Counted from the first letter of the stretch, positions 15,366 to 24,678 are shown. The stretch is DNA of 30,882 bases from DATDCV01 sp036524155 (GCA_036524155.1 DATDCV010000541.1:1-30882), one strand, 5' to 3'. A program made the numbers and translations. Notes: generated by a model not told the origin, from the sequence alone.

Positions 15366-18311
15366 ATGAAGACTTTCCTCGCAACCCTCATCGGCGTGGC
15401 GCTGGCCGCGTTCACTGCCCAGGCACAATTCACCGCGAACTTTCAATGGAACTCATCGGAAGGCGGAGCAGTGGACATCTACACCGGCGCCGGGGTTTCT
15501 GGCTTCGGTGCGGGCGCGTTTTGGAACACCGTGCCCGGGCCGAATAGCTGGCGCCCGGGTACCTACTCGAGCACCAACAGCCTGGCTGACGATGGCGTGA
15601 CCGACACCGGCATCTCCTGGACGCTGGTAACCGGCGGAAGTTGGAGCTATCCTTCCGGCGGCATCGCGCTGCTCAACTCGTATGCGAACTCCTACGGAAG
15701 CCAGACGTTCACCTTCAACGCTGTTCCCGATGGGACGTATAATCTGGTTTTGTTTGGGCTCCCGGGCGCGCACAGCGCCGCAGGAACGACTTTCACCGTT
15801 GATGGGGCTAGTCAAGCGATCGTCGAGCCGAAGAACGTCAATACGAGCTTTTTGTTGAACACCAACTACGTTGTCTTCAGCAACCTCGTGGTCACCGGCG
15901 GTTCGCTCAGCGGCACCTGGGGTCCAACCTCGGGTGGCGAAGGCCACCTGAACGGTGCTCAACTGCAGCGGGTCAGCGCCGCGAGTCTGTTTGTTTTCAC
16001 GCCCCGCATTTCACCAACAAATTATGTGGAAACAGGAATGCAAGCGACCCTGAAAGCTGAGGCGTTGGGAACGGCGCCGCTGCAATATCAATGGCTGGCT
16101 GGAAGCGATGCAGCCACTCTGACCAACATCCCCGGCGCGATCGCCAACCCGTTGGCCGTAGATACAACCGGGTTGTCAGGGACTGTCAGCTACGCGGTCG
16201 TTGTGACGGACAGTTCCGGCTCGGTTACCAGCCCCTCCGTCACTTTGACCATCAGCGGTCTGGCGCTTCCCTCGTTTGAGCCCAATCCTCCTGCCGCGAT
16301 TGCCGCCGACACGGCATTCGTCGGCGGGCAAGTGACCTTTACGACCACTGTGAACGGGTCAAAGCCGGTCACTTGCCAGTGGCAGGTCAACAAAGGCAGC
16401 GGCTTCACGAATCTGGCCGGCGCCGCGGGCTCGACACTGACTCTAACGGATGTTCAATTGTCGGATGCGGGCGCATACCGGATCCACGCCGCCAACTCAG
16501 TGGGAGTCAGCGACAGCTCGCCGGTGACACTCACGGTGCTCCAGACTCCAGCAGCGCCGGCGGCCGGCAGTTTTGCGGCGGGAGTACTGGCGAGCGATCC
16601 GATCGGTTACTGGCGTCTGAGCGATGGCGCCGGAACCCCAATCGTATACGACTCGGCCGGAAACCACCATGGGCTTAACAACAGCGTCCTTTTGGGCGCT
16701 CCCGGTTTGCAGTCGCCAAATTATCCGGGATTCTCGACCACCAACACCGCCGGTTCCTTCGACGGTCTCAGTTCGGCCATTACAACCGGCGCCGGTTTGA
16801 TGAACGGTCTGACCAATTTCACCTTGCTGGGGTGGTTCAACCCGGCCGGCGGCAGTCCGGATCACACGGCCTTATTTGGACAGAATGACGCAGTCGAATT
16901 CGGGTATAGCGACGCTCAGGGTGTGAACCTCTGGATTCCGACTACGCTTGGGGGCTGGGTGAACCCCCGGACTGGCCCGGAGGGGTTCATCCCCGGCCAA
17001 TGGTATTTTGTGGCGTTGGTTGCCGATGGAACTAATGTGACGATCTACGTCGACGGCGTGCAGCGCGCCCAATCGGCCAACGTCGGTGCGCCAAAAGGCA
17101 CCTCCACCTACGGGTTCAATATCGGCGGTGCAGGTGTGTTTGATGCCAGCGGTAATTATTTCAACGGCTTGATTGAAGATGTGGCGCTGTTTGGCACGCC
17201 GCTCACGCCAGAGCAGCTTCGCGCCCTGCTGGGCACGGCAGTCGGCATTGTTGCTCCGGCGATCATCACCCAGCCGGCTTCTCAGAACGTGTTCGAGGGC
17301 CGCACGGTGCAGTTCACGGTCGGAGCCGGAGGCGTGCCCTTGTATTACCAATGGCAGGCAGGGCCATTCGGCGGACCCTACACGAACCTCGCCGACGGCG
17401 GGAACATTACCGGGACGACAACATCCACGTTGAGGATCGCCAATGTGAACCCGGGCCAGGCCGGAGATTACGTGGCGACGGTAACCAATTCGCTGGGCTC
17501 CGCCGCCAGCCTGCCGGCGGTGTTGACGGTCACCCCCATGCCGGCAGGGCAATGGGTGGTCAACTTTGATTTCGACACCGCCGCCGGCGGTTTCGCGGGA
17601 ACCTATATCGGCCCCGGCGTTCTCGGCAACGGCACTTTCTGGAATCCCATTCCGGGCCCCGACGGTTGGGGCCAAGGCACCTTCACCAGCTCCAGCGGCC
17701 TGGCCGATGATGGTACAACCGATACCGGCATCTCGCTCACACTGACCATCGCGGGCAACTGGAGCAAGCCGGCAAACAACATGTTGCTGGATGATTTTGC
17801 CGAGGCTTTGAACGGCATCCCACAACCCTTCACCTTCAACAACCTGGTCAATGGCGTTTACAACCTGGTGCTCTTTGGCATCAACGGCGGCTACAACGCC
17901 CGCGGAACCATCTTTACGCTAAACGGGGTCAGCCAAAGCACCACCAATTCCACCGACAGCGCCTTCGTGGAAGGCGATAACTACGTCATCTACCACAACC
18001 TGCTGGTGACTGACGGAACTCTCCGCGGAACCTGGTCTTCCAACCCAATTCCATTCGGCGGCGGAATTAATGACGAAGGCGATTTCTGCGGCGCCCAACT
18101 CCAGTATGTCGGTTCCGTCCTGCCACAAGTCCGGCTCACTACCCAGTTCAGCACTGGCGGGCAACTGAAATTGGAATGGTCGCAGGGCAGGCTCCTGGAA
18201 ACTACCAACCTGGCAACCGGGACTTGGATTGCTGTGCCGGGAGCCGCCACGTCCTACACAGTGGCTCCAACCGAAACGCACAAGTTCTATCGTGTGCAGG
18301 TCAGTCCGTGA
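15366..18311 (+). CDS. Large secreted Ig/LamG multidomain protein with a duplicated terminal domain
   Basis: A 981-residue secreted protein, probably a glycan-binding or surface protein. The ATG at 15366 gives a signal peptide (MKTFLATLIGVALAAFTAQA); an in-frame ATG at 15312 does not. Domain A (about 22-205) contains TFTFNAVPDGTYNLVLFG. Two Ig-like domains follow (about 215-395), each with a 'P..YQW' or 'PVTCQW' core and a 'D.G.Y' turn. A LamG/concanavalin-like domain (about 405-630) starts DPIGYWRLSDGAGT and contains GQWYFVALVADGTNVTIYVDG. A third Ig domain (about 632-727) has PASQNVFEGRTVQFTV. Domain A' (about 728-915) is a copy of domain A. The tail (918-981) contains LETTNLATGTWIAVPG and FYRV. 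No catalytic domain is seen. It is divergent from the hydrolase pair, 227 bases away. Confidence 0.82.
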   Translation: MKTFLATLIGVALAAFTAQAQFTANFQWNSSEGGAVDIYTGAGVSGFGAGAFWNTVPGPNSWRPGTYSSTNSLADDGVTDTGISWTLVTGGSWSYPSGGIALLNSYANSYGSQTFTFNAVPDGTYNLVLFGLPGAHSAAGTTFTVDGASQAIVEPKNVNTSFLLNTNYVVFSNLVVTGGSLSGTWGPTSGGEGHLNGAQLQRVSAASLFVFTPRISPTNYVETGMQATLKAEALGTAPLQYQWLAGSDAATLTNIPGAIANPLAVDTTGLSGTVSYAVVVTDSSGSVTSPSVTLTISGLALPSFEPNPPAAIAADTAFVGGQVTFTTTVNGSKPVTCQWQVNKGSGFTNLAGAAGSTLTLTDVQLSDAGAYRIHAANSVGVSDSSPVTLTVLQTPAAPAAGSFAAGVLASDPIGYWRLSDGAGTPIVYDSAGNHHGLNNSVLLGAPGLQSPNYPGFSTTNTAGSFDGLSSAITTGAGLMNGLTNFTLLGWFNPAGGSPDHTALFGQNDAVEFGYSDAQGVNLWIPTTLGGWVNPRTGPEGFIPGQWYFVALVADGTNVTIYVDGVQRAQSANVGAPKGTSTYGFNIGGAGVFDASGNYFNGLIEDVALFGTPLTPEQLRALLGTAVGIVAPAIITQPASQNVFEGRTVQFTVGAGGVPLYYQWQAGPFGGPYTNLADGGNITGTTTSTLRIANVNPGQAGDYVATVTNSLGSAASLPAVLTVTPMPAGQWVVNFDFDTAAGGFAGTYIGPGVLGNGTFWNPIPGPDGWGQGTFTSSSGLADDGTTDTGISLTLTIAGNWSKPANNMLLDDFAEALNGIPQPFTFNNLVNGVYNLVLFGINGGYNARGTIFTLNGVSQSTTNSTDSAFVEGDNYVIYHNLLVTDGTLRGTWSSNPIPFGGGINDEGDFCGAQLQYVGSVLPQVRLTTQFSTGGQLKLEWSQGRLLETTNLATGTWIAVPGAATSYTVAPTETHKFYRVQVSP

Positions 18312-18468
18312 GTCGGACTATCGCGCAAAGAGCTCGGCATAATTGGATGGAAAGAACTTGAGCTCCCGAGAGCTTTCTCTGCTCTTCCGGTCCCGTGGGT
18401 TCGTCCCGCTTCCGGGGGCGGAACGGTTTTGAAATGAAATCCTCCGCGCGCTTCGTTATCCTGCATGT

Positions 18469-21174
18469 ATGCGCGACTTACGATCAGTCTGGAGGAGCGC
18501 GCTCTCTGGCTGGGGCGGCCTTGTGCTCGTCGTGCTTCGGGTCTCCGCCCAAACCGCGAGCGAGGACGGTGGCGTCGGGGAGAGGGCGCTGCGCCAGGTT
18601 GCCGCGGCGGTAACAGCAGGCCAAACGACAGAGGGCGAGCCATTCGAGGCTGAGGGAATAGCGACCCTGGTGAGCGAGCATCCCGGCGGGTTGGAGCTCG
18701 AGCTAACGTCGGGCACCGGCCGGCTGCGGGTAAAGGTGGCGGACAAGGCCGGTCTCTCGCCGGCGTTGTTACTCAACAGCCGGATACGCGTGAGGGGCGT
18801 GCGTCGGAGCGCCTGGACCCTCGACGGGCAGAGCGTCCCCCGATTATTGGAGGTTTCTGATCGCGCCGCCATTGAGCAATTGGAACTGGCCCCGAAGACA
18901 TGGACCGCTTATTCCCGGACGACGATCAGCAACCTGCTACGGGCCGATTTCGAAGCAAAAGAGGGGATCGTCGTGCGTGTGGCCGGCCGCATTCAGGCGG
19001 TGGAATCGGACCGCTCGTTGGTGATCGAGGACGCCACCGCAAACGTGCGGGTTCAAACGCTTCAAAAGAAGCCTCAGGTTGTTGGCGACCCGGTAGAGGT
19101 GCTGGCGCAGCGCAGCCGGACAGGCACGAACGTGGTACTGGAGAACGGTTTTTGTCGGGAGACAGCCCAGGACGAACAGGCCGCCGCCAGGCTCCCCCGC
19201 GTTCTTGTGAGCGCCGGCGAGATCAAACATTTGAAGCGCGAGGAGGCCCTTCGTGGCCACCCGGTGCGTATCAGGGGTGTCGTTACTTGTGTGCAGACCC
19301 AATACCAAGCCATGGTGATCCAGGATTCCACGTTGGGGATTTACGTAAAGAACTGCCCGTTTGAGCAGTCCGAGCCGGCTCAGGTAGGCGAATTCTGGGA
19401 GGTCGAAGGGGTCACCGATGCGGGCTTTGCGCCGATGGTACGGCCCTGGCGCGTCGTCCGGCTGGGCGAAGGCATGCTGCCGGATCCGGTGTATCCGACC
19501 TGGGATCAGCTCATGAACGGCAGCCTCGATACCCAATATGTCGAACTGGAGGGGATTGTCATCGCTATTCAGTTCAGGACCCTGATGCTGTTGACGCGCG
19601 GAGGCAAAATCCAGGTGCGGCTGCCCGATCTGGACCCTGCTACCTTCGCGGCGTATGAAGGCTCACTGGTCAAGTGCCGGGGCTGCCTTTTTGCCCGGCA
19701 CGAAGACGAAACCGTCGCACTCGAGGTCAAAATCGGCGAGGTCGAGCTGCATAGTCCTCTTATCAGCGTCGTCGAGCGGCCCCCGCGGGACCTCTTTGCG
19801 ACTCCCATGAAACGCGCGGTGGAATTGCTGCTCTTCGATCCTCAGGCGGGAGCGTTCCAACGCGTGAGGGTTGGAGGCCAGGTCCTTCACGTGCGCGAGG
19901 GAACCGGCTACCTGATGGATGGCTCGAATGGTTTGCGGTTCGTTTCCAGGGAAAACACCGACCTGGAACCCTCCGACCTCGTCCAGTTAGTAGGGTTTTC
20001 TGAGTTGGGCGGGCCCTCGCCGCTGCTGCGTGAGGCAGTTGTCCGTAAAGTGGGCCGCGCTGCGTTGCCCGCAGCGAAGGAGCTTTCTCCGGCCAACCTG
20101 TTGCGGATGGATTATGATTCGACGCTGGTTCAGGTGGAAGGCGTGCTGGTGAACCTGACGCGCCATGGAAGGGAACAGATACTGGAACTCGAGACCGGCA
20201 GGCGAAAGTTCGTGGCCAGGCTGGCGGGCGAGCACCGGCTTCCGGACTCGATGCCCTACGGCAGCCGGCTGCGTCTAAGCGGCGTCTACGCGGGCTTGGG
20301 TGGCAACCGTGCCGCCGGCCGGGAAATCGATGCCTTCGAGTTGCTGATGAATTCGGCGGCCGATATCCGGGTGCTGGAAACGCCCAGTTGGTGGACGCTA
20401 AAACACACATTGGCGGTTGCCGGCGTGCTGGCGGGGGGACTCGTGGTCGCGTTGGTTTGGATCACTATGCTTCATCTGCGGGTGGAATACCGGACAACGC
20501 AACTGAGGCAGCAAATCCTCGAACGTGAACGGGCTGAACAACAGCACGCTTTGGAGGAAGAGCGTTCCCGCATCGCCCGTGATCTGCATGACGATCTGGG
20601 TTCCAGTCTGACCGAGATCGGCATGCTGGCGGAAACCGGACGCTACCAACCGGCCGGCGCTGAGGATCCTCGCCAGCGTTTCGACCGCATTCTGGCCCGC
20701 GCCCGGACCTTGGTGCGGACGCTGGATGAAATTGTCTGGGCTGTGGACCCGCGCAAAGACACGCTTGCAGCGTTGTTGCGCTACCTCGGCGGGTTTGCCG
20801 AGGAATACTCCTCGACCGCCGGCTTGGCCTGTCGCGTGGAAGTCCCCTCCAGGATCCCGGAGCGCCCGCTGGCCGCTCGTGTGCGGCATCACTTGTTCCT
20901 CGCCGTCAAAGAAGCGCTCCACAATGCCGTCCGCCATGCCCACGCCAGCGAAGTGGCTTTCAGAATCGATCTCGTCCAGGAGGAATTGCAGGTCACCGTT
21001 GCTGATAATGGGCGCGGTTTCGATCCGGTAAGCCCCTCTGAGGGCAATGGCCTGGCCAATCTGCGCGAACGACTGGCCGGGTTAGGGGGCCGTTGCGAGG
21101 TCCGCTCGCGGACTGGCGCCGGAACAACCGTTCTCCTCGCCCTCTCGCTGACTCGCAACACCTTCCTGTCATGA
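18469..21174 (+). CDS. Membrane sensor histidine kinase (HisKA_3 type) with repeated OB-like sensor modules
   Basis: A 901-residue kinase. A signal or anchor segment lies at about 10-27, and one membrane helix at about 643-667, so about 610 residues sit outside the membrane. That region repeats an OB-fold-like pattern about six times, each with a 'V.V.G.V' strand followed by a ligand-like strand: near 105, 168, 265, 357, 466 and 553. After a coiled coil (670-700) comes the dimer domain with phospho-acceptor H707 in ARDLHDDLGSSL. The ATPase domain has N819 (LHNAVRHAH) and D846-N-G-R-G. This is the NarX/DegS class that pairs with LuxR-type regulators, and such a regulator follows at once with a four-base overlap (ATGA). 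The upstream neighbour is the Ig/LamG protein. The ligand is unknown; a saccharide is only an inference from context. Confidence 0.9.
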   Translation: MRDLRSVWRSALSGWGGLVLVVLRVSAQTASEDGGVGERALRQVAAAVTAGQTTEGEPFEAEGIATLVSEHPGGLELELTSGTGRLRVKVADKAGLSPALLLNSRIRVRGVRRSAWTLDGQSVPRLLEVSDRAAIEQLELAPKTWTAYSRTTISNLLRADFEAKEGIVVRVAGRIQAVESDRSLVIEDATANVRVQTLQKKPQVVGDPVEVLAQRSRTGTNVVLENGFCRETAQDEQAAARLPRVLVSAGEIKHLKREEALRGHPVRIRGVVTCVQTQYQAMVIQDSTLGIYVKNCPFEQSEPAQVGEFWEVEGVTDAGFAPMVRPWRVVRLGEGMLPDPVYPTWDQLMNGSLDTQYVELEGIVIAIQFRTLMLLTRGGKIQVRLPDLDPATFAAYEGSLVKCRGCLFARHEDETVALEVKIGEVELHSPLISVVERPPRDLFATPMKRAVELLLFDPQAGAFQRVRVGGQVLHVREGTGYLMDGSNGLRFVSRENTDLEPSDLVQLVGFSELGGPSPLLREAVVRKVGRAALPAAKELSPANLLRMDYDSTLVQVEGVLVNLTRHGREQILELETGRRKFVARLAGEHRLPDSMPYGSRLRLSGVYAGLGGNRAAGREIDAFELLMNSAADIRVLETPSWWTLKHTLAVAGVLAGGLVVALVWITMLHLRVEYRTTQLRQQILERERAEQQHALEEERSRIARDLHDDLGSSLTEIGMLAETGRYQPAGAEDPRQRFDRILARARTLVRTLDEIVWAVDPRKDTLAALLRYLGGFAEEYSSTAGLACRVEVPSRIPERPLAARVRHHLFLAVKEALHNAVRHAHASEVAFRIDLVQEELQVTVADNGRGFDPVSPSEGNGLANLRERLAGLGGRCEVRSRTGAGTTVLLALSLTRNTFLS

Positions 21175-21824
21175 CCACAATCGCCGTAGTCGAAGACAAC
21201 CCTACTGTGCGGCAAACGCTGCAGGAGTGGATTGACAGCGCTCCGGGCTGCCGCTGTGTGTGCGCCTGTGCAACCAGCAAAGCCGCGCTCGCAGACATCC
21301 CCCGCCACGATCCGGACGTGGTCCTGATGGACATTCATTTGCCCGGGGGCGATTCCGGCATCGCCTGCACTGCCCGGCTGAAAGGCCTGCTGCCGAATCT
21401 CCAGGTGATCATGCTCACGGTGTACAAGGACCACGACTTGATTCTCCAGGCCTTGCAGGCCGGCGCCTGTGGATATTTGCTCAAACGCTCCAGTCGCGAG
21501 GAGATCCTGCGCGCCGTTGCCGAAGTCCAAACCGGCGGCGCGCCGATGACAGGCGAAATCGCTCGGATGCTCGTCGAAACCTTTCAGAAACCCCCGGGCC
21601 AGCCGGCGGACGGTCTCTCTCCACGGGAAATGGAGGTGCTGGTGCTGGTCGCGCAGGGGCTGACCAACAAGGAAATCGCCGGACAACTGAGCATCAGCTT
21701 CGAGACCGTTCGCAATCACTTGCGCCATATCTACGAGAAGCTCCACGTCCGTTGCCGCACTGAGGCGGTGGTGAAGTACAGCCTGGCCGGCAAGCCGGCG
21801 GTCACACCCCCAGCCCGCGAGTAA
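21171..21824 (+). CDS. NarL/FixJ-family response regulator
   Basis: A 217-residue regulator. The receiver domain has the acidic pair E8-D9, phospho-acceptor D54 in VVLMDIHLPG, T83 and K105 (LLKRSS). The C-terminal LuxR-type helix-turn-helix (about 145-205) reads LSPREMEVLVLVAQGLTNKE and continues to VRNHLRHIYEKLHV. The start ATG at 21171 overlaps the kinase stop as ATGA, so the pair is surely co-translated; an in-frame ATG at 21093 lies inside the kinase gene and would put residues before the receiver. Its targets are unknown. The nearby hydrolases and acylation cluster are candidates by position only. Confidence 0.94.
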   Translation: MTTIAVVEDNPTVRQTLQEWIDSAPGCRCVCACATSKAALADIPRHDPDVVLMDIHLPGGDSGIACTARLKGLLPNLQVIMLTVYKDHDLILQALQAGACGYLLKRSSREEILRAVAEVQTGGAPMTGEIARMLVETFQKPPGQPADGLSPREMEVLVLVAQGLTNKEIAGQLSISFETVRNHLRHIYEKLHVRCRTEAVVKYSLAGKPAVTPPARE

Positions 21825-21912
21825 ACAGGAATCCCTCGGACCTTTGACTGCATCCAAATGCGTCGCTGGGTTAAATCACGCCTGGCCCCCGACTACATGC
21901 GGCTGCCGACTG

Positions 21913-22800
21913 CTATCCCTGCTTGTCTTCTCCGGTTATCTTTCTGACGCAGCGAAAACCGTAGATATCGTAACCAAAACAGACGTCGGCGTAGCCGGGG
22001 TTCTCATTATAGCGATACCCTGCCCGGCTCTGTTCCGCACTGAACCTCCATGCGCCGCCCCGGACCACCTTGTTTTGGCCCGCGTCCGGCCCTTTGGGGT
22101 CGGCCACAGGAGATTCGGCATAGTAATCCACTTTGTAGAAGTCGTTGCACCATTCCCAGACGTTGCCGCAAACGTCAAACAGTCCCCAGGGGTTAGGTTG
22201 TTTTAGCGCGACCGGCCGGGGACGCCCCCCTGAGTTTTTGTCAAACCAGGCGTACTCGCCCAGTTTCGAGGCATCGTCCCCGAAGAAATAAGCGGTAGTT
22301 GTGCCGGCGCGGCAGGCGTATTCCCATTCGGCCTCCGTCGGCAGCCTGTAGCCGTCGGCCTCGAAATCGCACTTCCAGGTTTTCAGATCGTAGCAAGGCC
22401 GCAAGCGTTCCCGCTCGGAGCGTTTGTTGCAGAACCTGACAGCATCCGACCAGCGCACTTGTTCGACCGGGTTCTTCGCTCCCTTCCAGCGGGAGGGGTT
22501 CTCACCCGTCACCTTTTCGTATTGCTCCTGGGTAACCAGGGTCCGGTCGATGAGAAATGCACTTATGGCAACCTCGTGAGGTTTGGCATCCACCTGTCCT
22601 TTGTCTCCCATTTGGAATCGGCCCGCGGGAATTCGAACCATGTCCGTTGCCGCATCCGGGGCGTTCGTGGCGGCGAGCGGGCCCTGGCCGGGCAGGGCGG
22701 TGGCCGGTTTTGATTCTTTCGTTTCCGGGGCGCGCTCGCAACCGGTCCACAAAAGCAGCCCGGCGGCGAATACGGCAGCAGTGGTGATCCTGGCGGCCAT
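21913..22800 (-). CDS. SUMF1/FGE-domain lipoprotein A, lacking the catalytic cysteine pair
   Basis: A 295-residue protein with an N-terminal export segment (ITTAAVFAAGLLLWTGC) whose cysteine could be lipidated, although tryptophan at -3 is unusual. The SUMF1 fold starts MVRIPAGRFQMGDKG (about 54) and includes VTQEQYEKV, YRLPTEAEWEYACRAGT, NPWGLFDVCGNVWEWC and VVRGGAWRFSAEQSRAGYRY, ending YGFRCVR. True formylglycine-generating enzymes carry two cysteines in the 'GGS..C....C.R' strand; here both positions are non-cysteine. It is therefore unlikely to make formylglycine and may bind or modify something else. It starts three bases after the stop of the unknown gene upstream, so it is in an operon. 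The plus-strand gene at 25969 is a paralogue. Confidence 0.88.
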   Translation of the reverse strand: MAARITTAAVFAAGLLLWTGCERAPETKESKPATALPGQGPLAATNAPDAATDMVRIPAGRFQMGDKGQVDAKPHEVAISAFLIDRTLVTQEQYEKVTGENPSRWKGAKNPVEQVRWSDAVRFCNKRSERERLRPCYDLKTWKCDFEADGYRLPTEAEWEYACRAGTTTAYFFGDDASKLGEYAWFDKNSGGRPRPVALKQPNPWGLFDVCGNVWEWCNDFYKVDYYAESPVADPKGPDAGQNKVVRGGAWRFSAEQSRAGYRYNENPGYADVCFGYDIYGFRCVRKITGEDKQG

Positions 22801-22803
22801 AAC

Positions 22804-24678
22804 TCAATAATCGGCCCAAATCTCGTAGCCGTCCGGGTTCCGCAGCACCTGGCGGCACTGCGCGCGGATCTGCTCAGCAAGGGGCACGGCGTCAGGCAGG
22901 GCAGCGCAACCGTAGCCGGCGGCCTGGGAAAGGCGGCGCGCCACCGTGTGACATTTGGCGACGACGTAATCCTGCGCGCCGCCCATGTCTCTCCAGGCCT
23001 TAAGCAATTCCAGGTACGCCTTCAAATTGTTGGGGTCCTGCTTCGAGGCGAGCGCGATGGTTCTCTTGGAAAGGGCGTCAGCGTATTCAAGCGTTTTCAT
23101 GTTCTCCTTTTGCACCTCGCACGCTTGCGGGATCTGCAGCGCGATTTCTTCGAGGCTGTCCAGAAAGGGTTTCAGGTTGGGAGAAGAACGCCTCTTTTCC
23201 TGGACCTCTTTGAGCACGGAATCCGCAAATCGCCGGTATTCGTTGATGCGTTCCACGTGGCACCGGACGAAAAAGATCATATCGTCCAACGCGCCTTGGA
23301 TGTAGTCCTTTTGGCTGGTCTCCTGGCCCGACTCGAAAACCGCCTGTATGGCCTCAGTGCAGCCGCAAGTGCATGCGCGCCGGACACCCTCGCCGCCCCT
23401 CCGGTGGTGGGTGCGCAGCTTCCGTCCCGCCGAGTCGAGAATGCCCGCGGCGGCCTGTCTTCCCAGGGTCCGTTGAAGGATGTCGGCGGGTGTCAGAACC
23501 GTCAAAGGCGTGTTCTGGCCATCGAGGCAGTAGATGAGGGATTCGCCTTTGGGTTGGACCTTCTTGCCCAGGTGGTAGCAGGCGTCCTCACCGCTGAACC
23601 AGACCGGGTATTGGTATGACCCGGCAACCCCTCGCCAGACCTGGCCTTTGAACGGCCGAAACGCGAACGTGGTGGGGAGGTCTTCTTCAGGCAATAGCGT
23701 TTTCCACTCTGCCGGAAACGGCCGTTTCCACTGAATGGTGACGTCTTTTTCCAGAAAGTCAGGCGTCAAAGTTTCCTTGTGCCAAATACCGGGGGCGCTC
23801 AGCACCGCGAGGTAGAAACTCTGCCTGTCGGTGTCGAAATCGACCGATTCGATGGCGTTTTCCGTTTGGCCTGGACCGAACTTCAGGTTCATCCGCTGTT
23901 TGCCCTTGGGCCAGGTCATTACCAGCTCGGTATTCTCTCCTTCCAGGAGCCCTAAAAACAGGCTCCCGCAGGGAACCGCGACCGGATTGTTGGTGCCGCT
24001 GTCCGGGCCGCCGAAAATCAGGTCATCCCCAATGAAGCTGGGCACGATGCCGTAAGCGAGCGAGCCCGACAGGCGGACCCGTTCCAGGTTCTCGGCCGGT
24101 CGCACCTCGACGATGCCTGCTTTGTCGAACGAAAAGACGGCGGTGAGCCTGCGTGAACCTGGCGGCGAAAAAGCGACTTGGAGGGCAATTTCATCGCCGG
24201 CGTTCCGCAAAACCTCTTTGGCGCTGATGGTGACAGGCCCGCCGCCGACAATAACGGGTGAAACGTCTACGATCTTCCTCCAGCCGCCGGGTTGCGCCGG
24301 CTCCTCCTTCCCTGTGGACTCCGGCTTCGAGTAAATGCTGACGCATCCTTTCGCCGACCAGACCACGGCGGCAAGCGTGGGCGTTTCCACGACGGCGTCA
24401 CCTCCAAAAGAGTATTCCCTGCCGTAGTAACCCGGGTCCGAACTGGCCTTGAGGGGTTCCTTTTCCAGCAGCAGGAGATCATGCGGGACGGCTTGCCAAT
24501 TAGATCGGTCACCTGATTCGAGCTTCTCCCCGAGAGGCGTAACCGTGTCCCAAAGCACAGGGTTTCGGGAGGCAGCCGCCGGTGTATTCTCGGCGACGCC
24601 GGCGCTTGCGCCAGAAGCCGCGCACAAAGCCGCGACGGCGAGGATGTGCGCCAGCTCAGGGATTCGAGACGAGTTCAT
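22804..24678 (-). CDS. Unknown secreted protein with a beta-rich N half and helical C half
   Basis: I do not recognise this 624-residue protein. It begins with an export signal (HILAVAALCAASGASAG). Residues 40-400 look beta-rich, with many Gly/Pro turns and segments such as VTISAKEVLRNAGDEIALQVAF and VWRGVAGSYQYPVWFSGEDA. A CTCGC cluster (C436, C438, C440) follows an Arg/His-rich stretch (HHRRGGEGVRR). Residues 440-624 look alpha-helical and charged, with further cysteines and histidines (FFVRCHVERI, VVAKCHTVARR). The Cys/His pattern could bind a metal or be oxidised after export. It lies between the PD40 propeller gene (78 bases upstream) and SUMF1 gene A (three bases downstream), all on one strand. 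Confidence 0.75.
   Translation of the reverse strand: MNSSRIPELAHILAVAALCAASGASAGVAENTPAAASRNPVLWDTVTPLGEKLESGDRSNWQAVPHDLLLLEKEPLKASSDPGYYGREYSFGGDAVVETPTLAAVVWSAKGCVSIYSKPESTGKEEPAQPGGWRKIVDVSPVIVGGGPVTISAKEVLRNAGDEIALQVAFSPPGSRRLTAVFSFDKAGIVEVRPAENLERVRLSGSLAYGIVPSFIGDDLIFGGPDSGTNNPVAVPCGSLFLGLLEGENTELVMTWPKGKQRMNLKFGPGQTENAIESVDFDTDRQSFYLAVLSAPGIWHKETLTPDFLEKDVTIQWKRPFPAEWKTLLPEEDLPTTFAFRPFKGQVWRGVAGSYQYPVWFSGEDACYHLGKKVQPKGESLIYCLDGQNTPLTVLTPADILQRTLGRQAAAGILDSAGRKLRTHHRRGGEGVRRACTCGCTEAIQAVFESGQETSQKDYIQGALDDMIFFVRCHVERINEYRRFADSVLKEVQEKRRSSPNLKPFLDSLEEIALQIPQACEVQKENMKTLEYADALSKRTIALASKQDPNNLKAYLELLKAWRDMGGAQDYVVAKCHTVARRLSQAAGYGCAALPDAVPLAEQIRAQCRQVLRNPDGYEIWADY

Noticed and set aside
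16872..17825. Minus-strand open frame, 317 residues
   Set aside because: It is antisense to the Ig/LamG protein. The plus strand has a signal peptide and several recognised domains.
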